A DNA stretch of 64,000 nt from Peptoanaerobacter stomatis (GCF_000238095.2 NZ_JH815225.1:708724-772723); one strand, 5' to 3'. Shown: positions 24,982 through 34,735, numbered from the stretch's first letter. Made by a program: numbers and translations. The notes: generated from the letters alone by a model not told the origin.

Positions 24982-26262
24982 TTAAACATATTCTTCTTTT
25001 GATAATTCTTCCAAAACTTCTTTACTGTCATCCAAGGATTTCACATACAAGTCGCTTATATCACTGTAATTTAAATTTAATTCATCACATAGATTTTTTA
25101 ATTCATCCCAATAGCCTGCTTCATACGATTTAACAAGATGAAGTATTTTAGCCAAATCACCCTTATCATGTATCAATGCTTCTATTATTTCCTTAGATAA
25201 GTCTAATGAGCTCACTATATCTTCCATAGGCATCTCAAAAAGTATATCGAATAAATCAACCATTGCAACAAGTACTGCTTCTCCTATAATATCTTTGAAT
25301 CTCGGATTTTTTGCCAATGCATTTTCTACAAAAGCTGTTCTTACTATTATACTCTTTATTACTTCTTTGTTTACATTTTCTTTATTATTGCCTTTACTTC
25401 TTGTACTCGCTTCTTGAAACAGTAATATTTTTAACCACTTATGCAAGCTGGCATATCCAAGCAAAGTTACAGCTCTTAAAACAGAGTCTATTTTAACATA
25501 TAAATTTGCTCGAACTCCATTAGTTATCTGTATTATCTTAAATGAAAGTATAGGATCTCTTTCGATATGTTTAGCTATTTTATATAAATCTACAAACTTT
25601 TCTCCATTTGCAGAAACATCAGGTTTGTTCAACATCAACAATATATCTAAACAAGTTTTTACATTTATAGATATATGATTTCCTTTATGAACTATAGGTT
25701 TAGCATAATGATAGCCTTGAAATAATTTGTAATTAAGTCTTACTGCCAAATTGTGCATATTTTCATTTTCCACTTTTTCAGCCAATAAGATTTTTTTCTT
25801 AAATTTTTCTCTTCTTGAAAGTTCTATTATTTCTTTCACATTGTTTTCTATAAAATCCACTTTTATATAATCCGCTATATCTACAAATTCTTCATATGGA
25901 TAATTTATAGTATAATCATCTAAAGCTATCCTAAATCCTAACCTCTTTAATTGCTGTATTCTGTTTATTATTATTTTATCCGGCTCGACACTTTCCAATA
26001 TCTCTATAACATGCTCTCTTGGAGATAATATATCTATTATATTATCCAATAAAAGCTTTCTGTCAAAGTTAAGAAATATTCTTTTCGACGCCATTTCAAC
26101 ATCAAACTTTGAAAATAGAGTATTTGCATTTATAAGTACATCTATCGTCTTTTCAAAATTTGTACTCTGGTCATCTTGTTTTGTATTTCTATATAAAAGT
26201 TCGTAAGCTACAACCTTGTTATCTACTGTAAATATAGGTTGTCTTGCAAAAAGTGCATCCAT
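24982..26262 (-). CDS. EAL-HDOD domain protein (YuxH type)
   Basis: 426 residues: an N-terminal EAL domain (about 1-200, beginning FARQPIFTVDNKVVAYELLYR) and a C-terminal HDOD domain (about 205-410). EAL domains hydrolyse cyclic-di-GMP; family members of this type are usually regarded as non-catalytic binders. Here the motif reads ELL, yet several metal and catalytic positions appear kept: Asn in FLNF, Glu in EILES, the Asp pair in ALDDY, Lys in IKVDF and Glu in AEKVE. Activity is therefore open. It lies 43 bases after the last accessory flagellar gene on the same strand, so it is probably part of that transcript, and a terminator follows. Confidence 0.82.
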   Translation of the reverse strand: MDALFARQPIFTVDNKVVAYELLYRNTKQDDQSTNFEKTIDVLINANTLFSKFDVEMASKRIFLNFDRKLLLDNIIDILSPREHVIEILESVEPDKIIINRIQQLKRLGFRIALDDYTINYPYEEFVDIADYIKVDFIENNVKEIIELSRREKFKKKILLAEKVENENMHNLAVRLNYKLFQGYHYAKPIVHKGNHISINVKTCLDILLMLNKPDVSANGEKFVDLYKIAKHIERDPILSFKIIQITNGVRANLYVKIDSVLRAVTLLGYASLHKWLKILLFQEASTRSKGNNKENVNKEVIKSIIVRTAFVENALAKNPRFKDIIGEAVLVAMVDLFDILFEMPMEDIVSSLDLSKEIIEALIHDKGDLAKILHLVKSYEAGYWDELKNLCDELNLNYSDISDLYVKSLDDSKEVLEELSKEEYV

Positions 26263-26305
26263 CTATTTTAATCTCCTTTTGATATTTCTTACGTATCAGT
26301 TATAA

Positions 26306-26944
26306 TCAACTAATTAAAATATCACATACTTCTCTAAGAGAAGAATTCTTGTTGAATTTTTTCTGTCCATATTTGATTTTATTATTTATATCAAATAAAT
26401 ACAATAATTTCATAAAGGAATTTTTATCTTTTACTAAATTATTGGAATATAAAGCATCTGTAACACCATACTGACTGTTTTCTATTTGTTTTAATGCTTT
26501 GTTTAATTCATAAGAACTGGATATATAGCCATATTTTTCCAAAACTTCCGAATATCTATATCTGTCAAAATTTAATATTTCCATAATGAAAAGTATATCA
26601 TTTTTATGTGCATAAATCCCATTTTCTACAAGCAAATCAGCTATTTGAGAATTGGACATATCTTGCCTTATATCCAACACTACCTTCTCATTATCTGTTT
26701 TTTCTATTTCATTTTTTGCTGTATTCTTGGTTTTCAAATCATTTATACTTCTATTCAGCTCTTCTATTTTAGTGTCCTTCTCAATAAGCTGCGATTTTAA
26801 ACTCACATTTTCATTAACCAGTCCTAATCTTTCTTTAGAGGTATTTTTATTAAAAGAAAAAAATATAATCCCTATTAATATGGATATGCAAATTCCCATA
26901 GACATACCCAAAAAATAAGATTGTTTAAAAATATTTTTCTTCAT
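26306..26944 (-). CDS. Membrane-anchored protein with MltG-like LysM-type domain
   Basis: 212 residues. An N-terminal transmembrane helix (about 10-30) is followed by a coiled coil (about 38-75) and a C-terminal region with MSNSQIADLLVENGIYAHK, which resembles the LysM-like part of the endolytic transglycosylase MltG, where similar segments precede the catalytic domain. No MltG catalytic domain is present. Outside orientation is likely. It starts one base after the DUF6115 gene and so belongs to the sigD end of the flagellar cluster. Function unknown; a peptidoglycan-linked role is only a guess. Confidence 0.55.
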   Translation of the reverse strand: MKKNIFKQSYFLGMSMGICISILIGIIFFSFNKNTSKERLGLVNENVSLKSQLIEKDTKIEELNRSINDLKTKNTAKNEIEKTDNEKVVLDIRQDMSNSQIADLLVENGIYAHKNDILFIMEILNFDRYRYSEVLEKYGYISSSYELNKALKQIENSQYGVTDALYSNNLVKDKNSFMKLLYLFDINNKIKYGQKKFNKNSSLREVCDILIS

Positions 26945-26945
26945 A

Positions 26946-27290
26946 TTAAATCAAACCTCTCATTTTTAACATAAGTTCTACTTCTTTTATACTCTTATTG
27001 GTCTTTTTAGCTATCTCTTGTATATTCATTCCACTTTTTATATAACTTGCAGTCTCATCAAATTCCATAACAGGTAAATTCTCTAATCCTTCAATTCTCG
27101 CTGTTATATCTTTAATGTCTGATTTTATATCTGATAACTTTCTATCTATAAGTATAAGTTGTGCTTCTATCTTAGAAGTATCTGAAATTCCTGAAAAATC
27201 AGAATTTTTAAATCTAAGATATGTAAATATGTTTATGAGTATTGAAACTGCCAAGAATACACAAATAAGAATCATTTGAATATTATTCAT
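26946..27290 (-). CDS. DUF6115-type small membrane protein (SwrB position)
   Basis: 114 residues: one N-terminal transmembrane helix (about 5-25), a coiled coil (about 45-75) and a C-terminal helix-turn-helix-like tail, GMNIQEIAKKTNKSIKEVEL, that resembles the DUF6115 tail. It occupies the place after sigD where Bacillus has swrB, an activator of flagellar export assembly whose C-terminus is similar. Role by analogy only. AAGGATAATAATATG supplies the start. Confidence 0.65.
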   Translation of the reverse strand: MNNIQMILICVFLAVSILINIFTYLRFKNSDFSGISDTSKIEAQLILIDRKLSDIKSDIKDITARIEGLENLPVMEFDETASYIKSGMNIQEIAKKTNKSIKEVELMLKMRGLI

Positions 27291-27294
27291 ATTA

Positions 27295-28701
27295 TTATCC
27301 TTCTATGACTACTTCGTTTCCTTTTAAATAGAGCTTACTTGGTCCCAAGAAGTCATTTATGTGTTTTGAAAATTTTAAAATTGTTATGCTTACTCCAGGA
27401 TAAATAGTATCCTTTGCCATTATATAACTGAATTTATGGTGTGACATTTCTTCTTCCAGGTTGTTTATATCTTCTTGTATTTTAGCTATATTTTCCAATA
27501 TTGAGTTATATTCTTGTACTGATTTTGCAAATTGCATTTTTTTTGTATCATCCATAGAACCTCTTTCCATGATTTGCTTCCCTGCTTCTATAGCCGGAAC
27601 CATTCTTTTCAGTTCTTTTTCCAGTTTAACAAGAGTATTTTTTTTCTCAATCATCATAGCTTCTTTTGCAATATCAACACCTAATGTTATGTCAGTTTTT
27701 GTTCCCATATGTGAACCTAAGGTAGACGTTATTATTGAATCTTTTGCTACTACTTCTCCGCCTGCTATTACCCCTTTTTTCTGATTAAGAGTTATTTTCC
27801 CGCCGGATATTACATTGGAATGTATTATAAAATCCGTATTTATATTAGAATTTACAAACACATTTGCATTTTCAATAAATTTACATATTACGGAGCCATT
27901 TACTACTACCTTAGTTGTTTCACTACCTTTTATTCCACCTTTTACTACAAGGTCTTTACCAACTTCTATATCACTTGATTCTATCACTCCATTTACATCT
28001 AAGGAACCTTCCGCCTTGACTTTAAATCCGCCTTTTATATCACCGGAAATAAATATATCTCCACTAAATTCTATATTTCCAATAGATGTATCTACATCTC
28101 CGTTTATAGTAAGAACCTCACTTACAGAGATTTTAGAATCTATAATTTCCACTATTCCATCAGTTTTTGCAACTGCATTTTGTTCACTATCATCTATACC
28201 CACATTTTTGCCAAGTAAAAACTTTATATCTTTTCCCAAAGGTGCTACAATAGGCTCTCCTTTTATATCTTTGCCGTCTATACCTCTTTGTGCAGGTATT
28301 TTAGTTGCAATTATATCCCCTCGTTTTACTTGATGAAACCAATTTAATGATTTAAAATCTATATTACCGCTTTCATCTTGAACAAGGTTTATCTTTTTTG
28401 AAAAATCATATTTATAAATTATTTTAGCATCTTCACCTTTTATAGGAGGTTCACCTACTGCAACAAGAGTTGCCTTCATAATTTTATTACTTATTATATT
28501 TTTTATACTATAATATTCTATTCCAAATTTTATCCCATTTTCTTGCAAAAAAGATATGACATCTTCTTCGCTTGGAAAATTAAATCCGTCATTATTATTT
28601 TTTGAAATTTCAATATATCCTTTTGTTTTATCCGCATTTATCCTCAGGTGTACAATATAGTCTCCAATAGTTTTTTCCACACTACTAAGCTTCAGTGCCA
28701 A
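27295..28701 (-). CDS. FapA-family (DUF342) flagellar assembly protein A
   Basis: 468 residues with the DUF342/FapA layout: an N-terminal domain (about 1-150), a central beta-helix rich in Gly, Ile and Val repeats (about 185-330, with GNIEFSGDIFISGDIKGG) and a helical coiled-coil segment (about 345-425). Family members in polarly flagellated bacteria affect flagellar assembly and placement; the biochemical function is not settled. The start is a TTG at 28701 preceded by AAGGTGAG. It lies 13 bases after sigD. Confidence 0.8.
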   Translation of the reverse strand: MALKLSSVEKTIGDYIVHLRINADKTKGYIEISKNNNDGFNFPSEEDVISFLQENGIKFGIEYYSIKNIISNKIMKATLVAVGEPPIKGEDAKIIYKYDFSKKINLVQDESGNIDFKSLNWFHQVKRGDIIATKIPAQRGIDGKDIKGEPIVAPLGKDIKFLLGKNVGIDDSEQNAVAKTDGIVEIIDSKISVSEVLTINGDVDTSIGNIEFSGDIFISGDIKGGFKVKAEGSLDVNGVIESSDIEVGKDLVVKGGIKGSETTKVVVNGSVICKFIENANVFVNSNINTDFIIHSNVISGGKITLNQKKGVIAGGEVVAKDSIITSTLGSHMGTKTDITLGVDIAKEAMMIEKKNTLVKLEKELKRMVPAIEAGKQIMERGSMDDTKKMQFAKSVQEYNSILENIAKIQEDINNLEEEMSHHKFSYIMAKDTIYPGVSITILKFSKHINDFLGPSKLYLKGNEVVIEG

Positions 28702-28714
28702 ATTCTCACCTTCT

Positions 28715-29458
28715 TTATTGATTTAGAATTTTTTTTATCTTTATCAAACATGAGCTTATTATTTGAGATATTCTTGATTCAGATACACCTACTATCTCTG
28801 ATATTTCTTTATACGTTAAATTTTCATAATAATATAAATTTATTACCAATTTTTCTTTTTCTTTTAATGTGTCTATGGCTTTTGCAAGCTCTTTTATAGT
28901 ATCTTTATATATTAAATTTTCTTCAGGAGAGTTTTCTTTTTTATCATCCATTATTTGTAATTTATAATTTTCTGTTATCTCATCTTCTATAGAAACTATA
29001 TTATATGTGGTAGTTTCTTCAAATAACTCATCCACTTCTTTTAAACTTATTTGCATATACTCAGATATCTCTTGTCTTGTTGCTTCTCTACCTAATTGTG
29101 ACTCTAATTTTTCTATTGTTGTATTCAAAGTCTTCATTTTTTTTCTTATGCTTCTTGGAATCCAATCCAAGTTTCTTATCTGATCTATAATTTCCCCTCT
29201 TATCCTTATAGAAGCATATGTTTCAAATTTTATATTTTTTGTATAATCATATTTATCTATAGCATCTATAAGCCCTATTACGCCATATCCCATAAGATCA
29301 TCATATTCTATTTTTTGGGCATAATAATTAAAAAGCTTTCCGGAAACTATTTTAACAAGTCCTATATAATTTGTTATTATCTCTTCTTTCAATTGTTTCT
29401 TTTTTAATTCATCCGTTTCTTTTTCATATAGAAACCAAATACTAGCATTTTCATTCAA
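28715..29458 (-). CDS. sigD: Flagellar sigma factor SigD/FliA (sigma-28)
   Basis: 247 residues with sigma-70 regions 2, 3 and 4 only, the group 3 arrangement: region 2 (DDLMGYGVIGLIDAIDKYD and FETYASIRIRGEIIDQIR), region 3 and region 4 (KEISEIVGVSESRISQI). The protein directs transcription of late flagellar, motility and chemotaxis genes. The start is a TTG at 29458 preceded nine bases upstream by AGGAGG. Its place downstream of cheD matches Bacillus. The anti-sigma factor FlgM is not in this window. Confidence 0.94.
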   Translation of the reverse strand: MNENASIWFLYEKETDELKKKQLKEEIITNYIGLVKIVSGKLFNYYAQKIEYDDLMGYGVIGLIDAIDKYDYTKNIKFETYASIRIRGEIIDQIRNLDWIPRSIRKKMKTLNTTIEKLESQLGREATRQEISEYMQISLKEVDELFEETTTYNIVSIEDEITENYKLQIMDDKKENSPEENLIYKDTIKELAKAIDTLKEKEKLVINLYYYENLTYKEISEIVGVSESRISQIISSCLIKIKKILNQ

Positions 29459-29549
29459 TTATGCCAACCTCCTGTTTCAAAATATAAACTTCAGCATCAA
29501 AAAAACAGAAAGAGTCCAAAATAATAAACCTCGTCAAATATTCATATAT

Positions 29550-29942
29550 CTAAAAATCTTGACCATTTGATCTATTAAAATCTATTTCGTCAAATTCATA
29601 ATTTTCTTTTTCTTGACTTGATGAATTATTATCAATATAATTTGATGTATTTTCTATATTTTTGCTTTCCGGATTTTCTTTTAATAAATCTTTTATTTCA
29701 TCTTCACTCGCATCTATATCAAGTTTAAAGGTATTACCATCACCATTTATATTGTCATTTTCAATTCTTAGTGAACTCAATATAAAATGCACCAATGTAT
29801 ATATAATATTCACACATATTAATATGAATATTGTATCGCTTATATATTCTATAAGTGATATTTTATTCAATATAGCATATATAAGCGTTAACATTGCAAA
29901 TATATAATTCAAAAAAATATATATGATAGGATTAAATTTCAT
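29550..29942 (-). CDS. Unknown two-helix membrane protein between cheD and sigD
   Basis: 130 residues I do not recognise. Two transmembrane helices (about 5-25 and 33-57) are followed by an acidic, Asn/Ser/Asp-rich tail of about 70 residues that ends in EIDFNRSNGQDF. The tail is likely disordered. It lies 12 bases after cheD and 91 before sigD on the same strand, so it is probably part of the operon; proteins in this slot vary between Clostridia. Function unknown. Confidence 0.6.
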   Translation of the reverse strand: MKFNPIIYIFLNYIFAMLTLIYAILNKISLIEYISDTIFILICVNIIYTLVHFILSSLRIENDNINGDGNTFKLDIDASEDEIKDLLKENPESKNIENTSNYIDNNSSSQEKENYEFDEIDFNRSNGQDF

Positions 29943-29954
29943 ATAAATCCTCCA

Positions 29955-30440
29955 TTATATTATACTTTCTCCTTTTCCTATACTCTTAATATGGAGATTA
30001 GTTGTTGATACATCAAATGTAATTGTTCTACCGCTGTTACCGAGTATATCCTCTGCCACTATAGGTATATTCAAAGCTTTCAGTTTTTCTTTTACTGCCA
30101 TTGCATTTCTCTTACCTATGTTCAATGTATCTGATTTTAAAGATATACTGAACATTTGTGCGCCCCCTGCAATCTTTGCTTTTAGTGCTGATTTATTCAC
30201 ATTTGCTTTTAATAAATCAGCCATCATCAAATCCAAACATGTATCTGCAAATTTCATCTTATTAGTGTTATTTTTTATTTCCTGACTGGAAGGTAGCATA
30301 ATATGTGCCATACCTGCTATTTGCTTTGTTTTATCATATATAACTATGCCTATACAAGAACCTAAACCCAATGTTATAAGAGAATCCGGGGATTTAGCAA
30401 TCTTATAATCAGCCATTCCAACCTTTATAACATTACTCAT
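29955..30440 (-). CDS. cheD: Chemoreceptor glutamine deamidase CheD
   Basis: 161 residues. It deamidates receptor glutamines and binds CheC to raise its phosphatase activity. The catalytic Cys is in GLGSCIGIVIYD, the His in GMAHIMLPSS, and a conserved Thr/Ser pocket follows near GAQMFSI. AGGAGTGC precedes the ATG, which lies one base after the cheC stop. The cheC-cheD pair forms the adaptation system that replaces CheZ in Firmicutes. Confidence 0.93.
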   Translation of the reverse strand: MSNVIKVGMADYKIAKSPDSLITLGLGSCIGIVIYDKTKQIAGMAHIMLPSSQEIKNNTNKMKFADTCLDLMMADLLKANVNKSALKAKIAGGAQMFSISLKSDTLNIGKRNAMAVKEKLKALNIPIVAEDILGNSGRTITFDVSTTNLHIKSIGKGESII

Positions 30441-30441
30441 A

Positions 30442-31056
30442 TTATAGCACTCCTAATTGTACAAACAATTTTTCAAACGAATCTAAATCCGGCATGAAAA
30501 AGAAATAGCAATTAACATTTTCTCCTTCTATATCCAACTTGTTTTCTATTAAAATCAGTTTATCTGAGTCTATACCATATTCTACTGCAGGTACGCTTAA
30601 TATTGACGATACCATATCTATACAAACTGACGGTATAGATATATTTATAAATAGACTTGAAAACATTGATATTGCATTTACATATCCACTTGTCATAATA
30701 TTTCCAAGCTCTTGAACAACTGATCTTTCCATATCATTATACATGAAATTTTCAGGTTCTTGTCCAATAAGTGCCTTAATCAATTTACCTGCCGATTCTT
30801 TGTCAAGCAATGTAAGTATCGTTCCTTGAATATCTCCTGTGAAATTTATATAAACTCCTACAGTTATTTCTTCTTGGTCACTGAACATTTCCACGACCTT
30901 TTGAGTATCAATAACTTCAACGTTCGGTACTTGCATATCTACTTTTTTACTTATCATATTAGACAAGGATGTAGCTGCATTGCCCGAACCTATATTCCCT
31001 ATTTCTTTCAGTAGGTCTAAGCACATACTATTAATATTGTCTATAGTAAAATTCAT
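30442..31056 (-). CDS. cheC: CheY-P phosphatase CheC
   Basis: 204 residues with the two S/D-x3-E-x2-N phosphatase motifs: DLLKEIGN near the N-terminus and SVVQELGN in the second half. Both motifs are intact, so phosphatase activity is expected. The protein removes phosphate from CheY and works with CheD. Start: ATG at 31056 with GGAG and AAGGA upstream; the longer frame beginning at 31098 has no ribosome site and adds 14 residues not typical of CheC. Confidence 0.92.
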   Translation of the reverse strand: MNFTIDNINSMCLDLLKEIGNIGSGNAATSLSNMISKKVDMQVPNVEVIDTQKVVEMFSDQEEITVGVYINFTGDIQGTILTLLDKESAGKLIKALIGQEPENFMYNDMERSVVQELGNIMTSGYVNAISMFSSLFINISIPSVCIDMVSSILSVPAVEYGIDSDKLILIENKLDIEGENVNCYFFFMPDLDSFEKLFVQLGVL

Positions 31057-31127
31057 ATTCCTTACTCCTATTTTAATCCACAATTTAAGAAAACACAAAA
31101 ATCAAGACAGTTAATTATCTCAAATTT

Positions 31128-31547
31128 CTATATTCCTAAAACTTTATCTACGTCCAACAATATTATCATTCTATCATGATCTTTTGCAATACCTTTAACA
31201 TAAGTTTCTGATATATTGTTGTCAAATGATGAATGCTCTATGGCTGACGGATCTATATCTTTTACTTCATAAGTAGAATCTACCACATAGCCAATCATCA
31301 TATCATTCAATTTGTTAACTATTATTCTTGTTTCAGCATCCGCACTTTTTTCTTGAAGTCCTAATCTGATTCTCAAATCTATAACAGGAACTATCTCTCC
31401 TCTTAAATTTATAACGCCTCTTATATGACCATCAGTTTTTGGAACTCTTGTTATTTCCATATCTCTTTCTATAGTTTCAACGTTATCTATCTTTATCGCA
31501 TAAAACTCATCTGCAAGTTTAAATATAACATATTGATTTTCATTCAT
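31128..31547 (-). CDS. cheW: Chemotaxis coupling protein CheW
   Basis: 139 residues, entirely a CheW/SH3-like domain. It links chemoreceptors to the CheA P5 domain in the signalling array. The typical segments YVIFKLADEFYAI, MEITRVPKTDGHIRGVINLR and VPVIDLR are present. AGGAGG lies 11 bases before the ATG. It starts 20 bases after cheA. Confidence 0.95.
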   Translation of the reverse strand: MNENQYVIFKLADEFYAIKIDNVETIERDMEITRVPKTDGHIRGVINLRGEIVPVIDLRIRLGLQEKSADAETRIIVNKLNDMMIGYVVDSTYEVKDIDPSAIEHSSFDNNISETYVKGIAKDHDRMIILLDVDKVLGI

Positions 31548-31567
31548 TATAAACTCTACCTCCTACC

Positions 31568-33652
31568 TTAAAATATCTCATTTGTATCTATTATAAGTGC
31601 TACTCCACCATTACCCAGTATAGTAGCTCCGGCAATAAGTTTTACAAAACTTAGGTAAGGTCCTAATGATTTTATTACTATCTCTTGCTGACCTATTAGA
31701 GAGTCTATAATAAGTCCAATGTCTTTTTCGCCTTTTCTTACAATTACAACAGTTACATTGCCCTCTTTTCTCTCCTGATTTTCACAATCCAATACTTCGG
31801 ACATTCTTTTAAGTTCAAGAGGTACTCCTCTATATAATATTATTTCTTTATCTTCTATATTTCTTATATCTATTGTATCAATATTAGTTATCTCTTTTAT
31901 ATTGTTAAGAGGTATAGCATATTTTTCATTTCCTACTATAACAAGCAATGCCTGTATTATAGCAAGTGTGAGCGGTAGTCTTATTATGAACGCTGAACCT
32001 TTATCTTTTTCTGTTCTTACTTCAACCGTTCCGCTTAGTGATTCAATTTTAGTTTTAACAACGTCAAGACCGACTCCTCTACCTGACACATCACTTATTT
32101 TATCAGCTGTAGAAAATCCTGCTGCAAATATCAATTCTGCCGCCTTATTTATTTCAAGTTCATCAGCTTGTGCTTGAGTTAAAATTCCTCTTTCTATTGC
32201 TTTTTGTTTTACTTTTTCTGTATTTATACCTGCTCCGTCATCTGTAACTTCGATAACAACCGTATTTCCGTCTTGATATGCAACAAGTCTTACAGTTCCT
32301 ACCTCAGGTTTACCTTTTGCTATTCTATCTTCAGGAGATTCTATACCGTGGTCAGCTGAATTTCTAAGCAAGTGCACCAATGGATCTCCTATTTCATCTA
32401 TAACGGTTCTGTCTACTTCTGTTTCCTCACCTGCCATTATAAGATTTATTTCTTTATTAAGATCTTTCGATAAATCTCTTACCATACGTGGAAATCTGTT
32501 AAATACCCTCTCTATAGGCACCATTCTAACTTTTGTAACTGCGTCATGCAAGCTTGTAGTTATTCTTTCAAGATATTCTATAGCTTCTGTCATATTTTGA
32601 CGTTTTGAAAAAATCTCATTATCTTCAAGTCTTGTTTTAACTATAATAAGCTCACTTACCAAATTCATAAGATTATCTAATCTATCTATATCTACCCTTA
32701 TAGTTTTACCTGATTTCGCTTTTTTATCCGCAGGAGCTTTTGCCGCCTGAGCCGGTTTTTTAGGTTCTTCCTTCTTAGGTTGCTGAGCTTGAGGTGCTTG
32801 AACGGTTTCTTTCGGTTGTTCCTGCTTTTCTTCTTCTTTTTCAGAATTTAGAAGTTCAATATCAAAATTATCAACTAAAACCTTCTCTACTTCTGAAACC
32901 CCTTCTATACTTGATTTGATTTCATCAATTGTTTCATGAGTCAAAAGAAGTATAGTAAAATGTCCTTCAAAGCTGTCTTTTTCTATATCATCTGATGACG
33001 GATGAGAATATATTACCTCTCCTGCATCTTCAAGATTTTTGAAAACTATGAATGCTCTCGCTGATTTTAACATAGAGTTTTCTTCTAAATCAACCTCTAT
33101 CTTATATAAATTATATCCGTCTTTTAACATCTCTTTTGCAGAAGCATAAAGTGCTTCTTTGTCTTCTTTTGAAATTTCAAATGACAAATCTGATGATTGT
33201 GTACTGTCTTCAGTTTCTTTTACCGTATTTTTATTTGGTTCAGATGCAGCTCCTCCTCCAAGTGAACCTCCTTTTTCCAATACATCAAGTCTGTTTATTA
33301 TATCAGATATATCTATCTGTTGTTCTTTTCCATCGCTTTCTATTGTTTTTACCTGTCCTTCTAATATATCAAGTCCTTCAAATAAAATATCTATCATATC
33401 TCTGTTTAGGGTAAATTTATGAGATCTTATTCCGTCTAATATATTTTCCATCTTATGAGTAAGTTTAGCTATTATCTCAAATCCCATGGTTGCAGACATT
33501 CCCTTTAGTGTATGAGCCATTCTGAATATCTCATTCACTGTATCCAAATTTTCCGGATCCTCTTCTAATCTTAACAAAGCTTCATTAAGATTTTGTAGAT
33601 GATCTTTTGACTCATCCAAAAAAATATCAATATATTGATCAAAATCCATCAT
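31568..33652 (-). CDS. cheA: Chemotaxis histidine kinase CheA
   Basis: 694 residues with all five domains: P1 Hpt with the phosphorylated His47 in AHTLKG; a CheY/CheB-binding P2-like domain (about 165-265); a Pro/Lys/Ala-rich linker; P3 dimerisation (about 320-390); P4 kinase with N-box HLLRNSADHGIE, G1 DDGAGI and G2 GRGVGLD; and P5 CheW-like (about 560-694). Receptor signals change its autophosphorylation and it passes the phosphate to CheY and CheB. The gene lies three bases after cheB. Confidence 0.96.
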   Translation of the reverse strand: MMDFDQYIDIFLDESKDHLQNLNEALLRLEEDPENLDTVNEIFRMAHTLKGMSATMGFEIIAKLTHKMENILDGIRSHKFTLNRDMIDILFEGLDILEGQVKTIESDGKEQQIDISDIINRLDVLEKGGSLGGGAASEPNKNTVKETEDSTQSSDLSFEISKEDKEALYASAKEMLKDGYNLYKIEVDLEENSMLKSARAFIVFKNLEDAGEVIYSHPSSDDIEKDSFEGHFTILLLTHETIDEIKSSIEGVSEVEKVLVDNFDIELLNSEKEEEKQEQPKETVQAPQAQQPKKEEPKKPAQAAKAPADKKAKSGKTIRVDIDRLDNLMNLVSELIIVKTRLEDNEIFSKRQNMTEAIEYLERITTSLHDAVTKVRMVPIERVFNRFPRMVRDLSKDLNKEINLIMAGEETEVDRTVIDEIGDPLVHLLRNSADHGIESPEDRIAKGKPEVGTVRLVAYQDGNTVVIEVTDDGAGINTEKVKQKAIERGILTQAQADELEINKAAELIFAAGFSTADKISDVSGRGVGLDVVKTKIESLSGTVEVRTEKDKGSAFIIRLPLTLAIIQALLVIVGNEKYAIPLNNIKEITNIDTIDIRNIEDKEIILYRGVPLELKRMSEVLDCENQERKEGNVTVVIVRKGEKDIGLIIDSLIGQQEIVIKSLGPYLSFVKLIAGATILGNGGVALIIDTNEIF

Positions 33653-33655
33653 AAT

Positions 33656-34735
33656 TTATACCCCCATAATTTTATTGATTTCATCTGCTATTTTATTCAA
33701 CGGAACTATAAAATCCACCTTTCCTGTTTCGATAGCAGCCTTCGGCATACCAAAAACAATGCAAGTCTTCTCATCTTCTGCAATAGTTTTCGCTTTTTTA
33801 TCAATTTTTAAAGTTTCTAAGCCTTTGGCTCCGTCATTTCCCATACCTGTCATAACAACAGAAACCACTTCTCTAACATTACTTTGAGAAACCGAAAACA
33901 TCATTGCATCTACTGACGGTTTATGTCCATTAACATTTTCAGAATCATCTAAAAATATTTTAAATTTATCCACCCCAAAAGATTTAATTTTCATATGAAT
34001 CCCTCCGGGTGCAATATATGCCCAACCATTTTTTAATACCTCTCCATCTTCAGCTTCTTTGACCTTAACATTTGAAATTAAATCCAATCTATCTGCTAAA
34101 GACTTCGTAAATCCTTTCGGCATATGTTGAACTATCAAAATAGGTGCATTCACTTTACCGGATATATTAGGTATAACTTCATGCAAAGCTCTTGGACCTC
34201 CTGTAGAAGTTCCTATTGCTATAATGGTCTTTATTGTGTCTGCATTTTTTATTGTATTGTATTCATTCGGTGTCTTAATATGATTGTTATTTCGAGAAAG
34301 AGACAGACTTGAATATCTAACCATTTTCATATTGGCTTTTCGAGCATTTTTTATCTTATCTATTATACCCGCTTTCATCTCATCTGAACTTACAGAAAAC
34401 ACATTTTTAGGTTTTGTTATAAAATCAACCGCTCCTAAATTAAGAGCATCCAATGTTATCTGTTCTCCTTCTTTTGTAAGGGAACTCATCATAACAACAG
34501 GTGTAGGACAAACTTTCATTATTTCCTTCAATGTCGTCAAGCCGTCCATAATCGGCATTTCTATATCTAATGTGATAACATCATATTTATTTTGTTTGAT
34601 TTTCTCTATTGCTTCTTTACCATTTTTTGCTTGATCAACAACTGCAAAATCATCATCGCTTCCAAGTATATCTTTCAATAACTTTCTTATAAAAGCTGAA
34701 TCATCCACATTTAAAACACGAATATTTTTAGTCAT
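33656..34735 (-). CDS. cheB: Chemotaxis methylesterase/response regulator CheB
   Basis: 359 residues: a receiver domain (about 1-125) with phosphoacceptor Asp57 in ITLDIEMPIMDG, a linker and a C-terminal methylesterase domain (about 165-355) with catalytic Ser in GTSTGG, His in QHMPKG and Asp in GNDGAKG. It removes methyl groups from receptors; the matching methyltransferase CheR is not in this window. The gene overlaps the end of the pilZ gene by eight bases. Confidence 0.95.
   Translation of the reverse strand: MTKNIRVLNVDDSAFIRKLLKDILGSDDDFAVVDQAKNGKEAIEKIKQNKYDVITLDIEMPIMDGLTTLKEIMKVCPTPVVMMSSLTKEGEQITLDALNLGAVDFITKPKNVFSVSSDEMKAGIIDKIKNARKANMKMVRYSSLSLSRNNNHIKTPNEYNTIKNADTIKTIIAIGTSTGGPRALHEVIPNISGKVNAPILIVQHMPKGFTKSLADRLDLISNVKVKEAEDGEVLKNGWAYIAPGGIHMKIKSFGVDKFKIFLDDSENVNGHKPSVDAMMFSVSQSNVREVVSVVMTGMGNDGAKGLETLKIDKKAKTIAEDEKTCIVFGMPKAAIETGKVDFIVPLNKIADEINKIMGV

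Noticed and set aside
32701-32860. Pro/Lys/Ala-rich stretch in cheA as a possible repeat insertion
   Set aside because: It is the normal low-complexity linker between the P2 and P3 domains of CheA.
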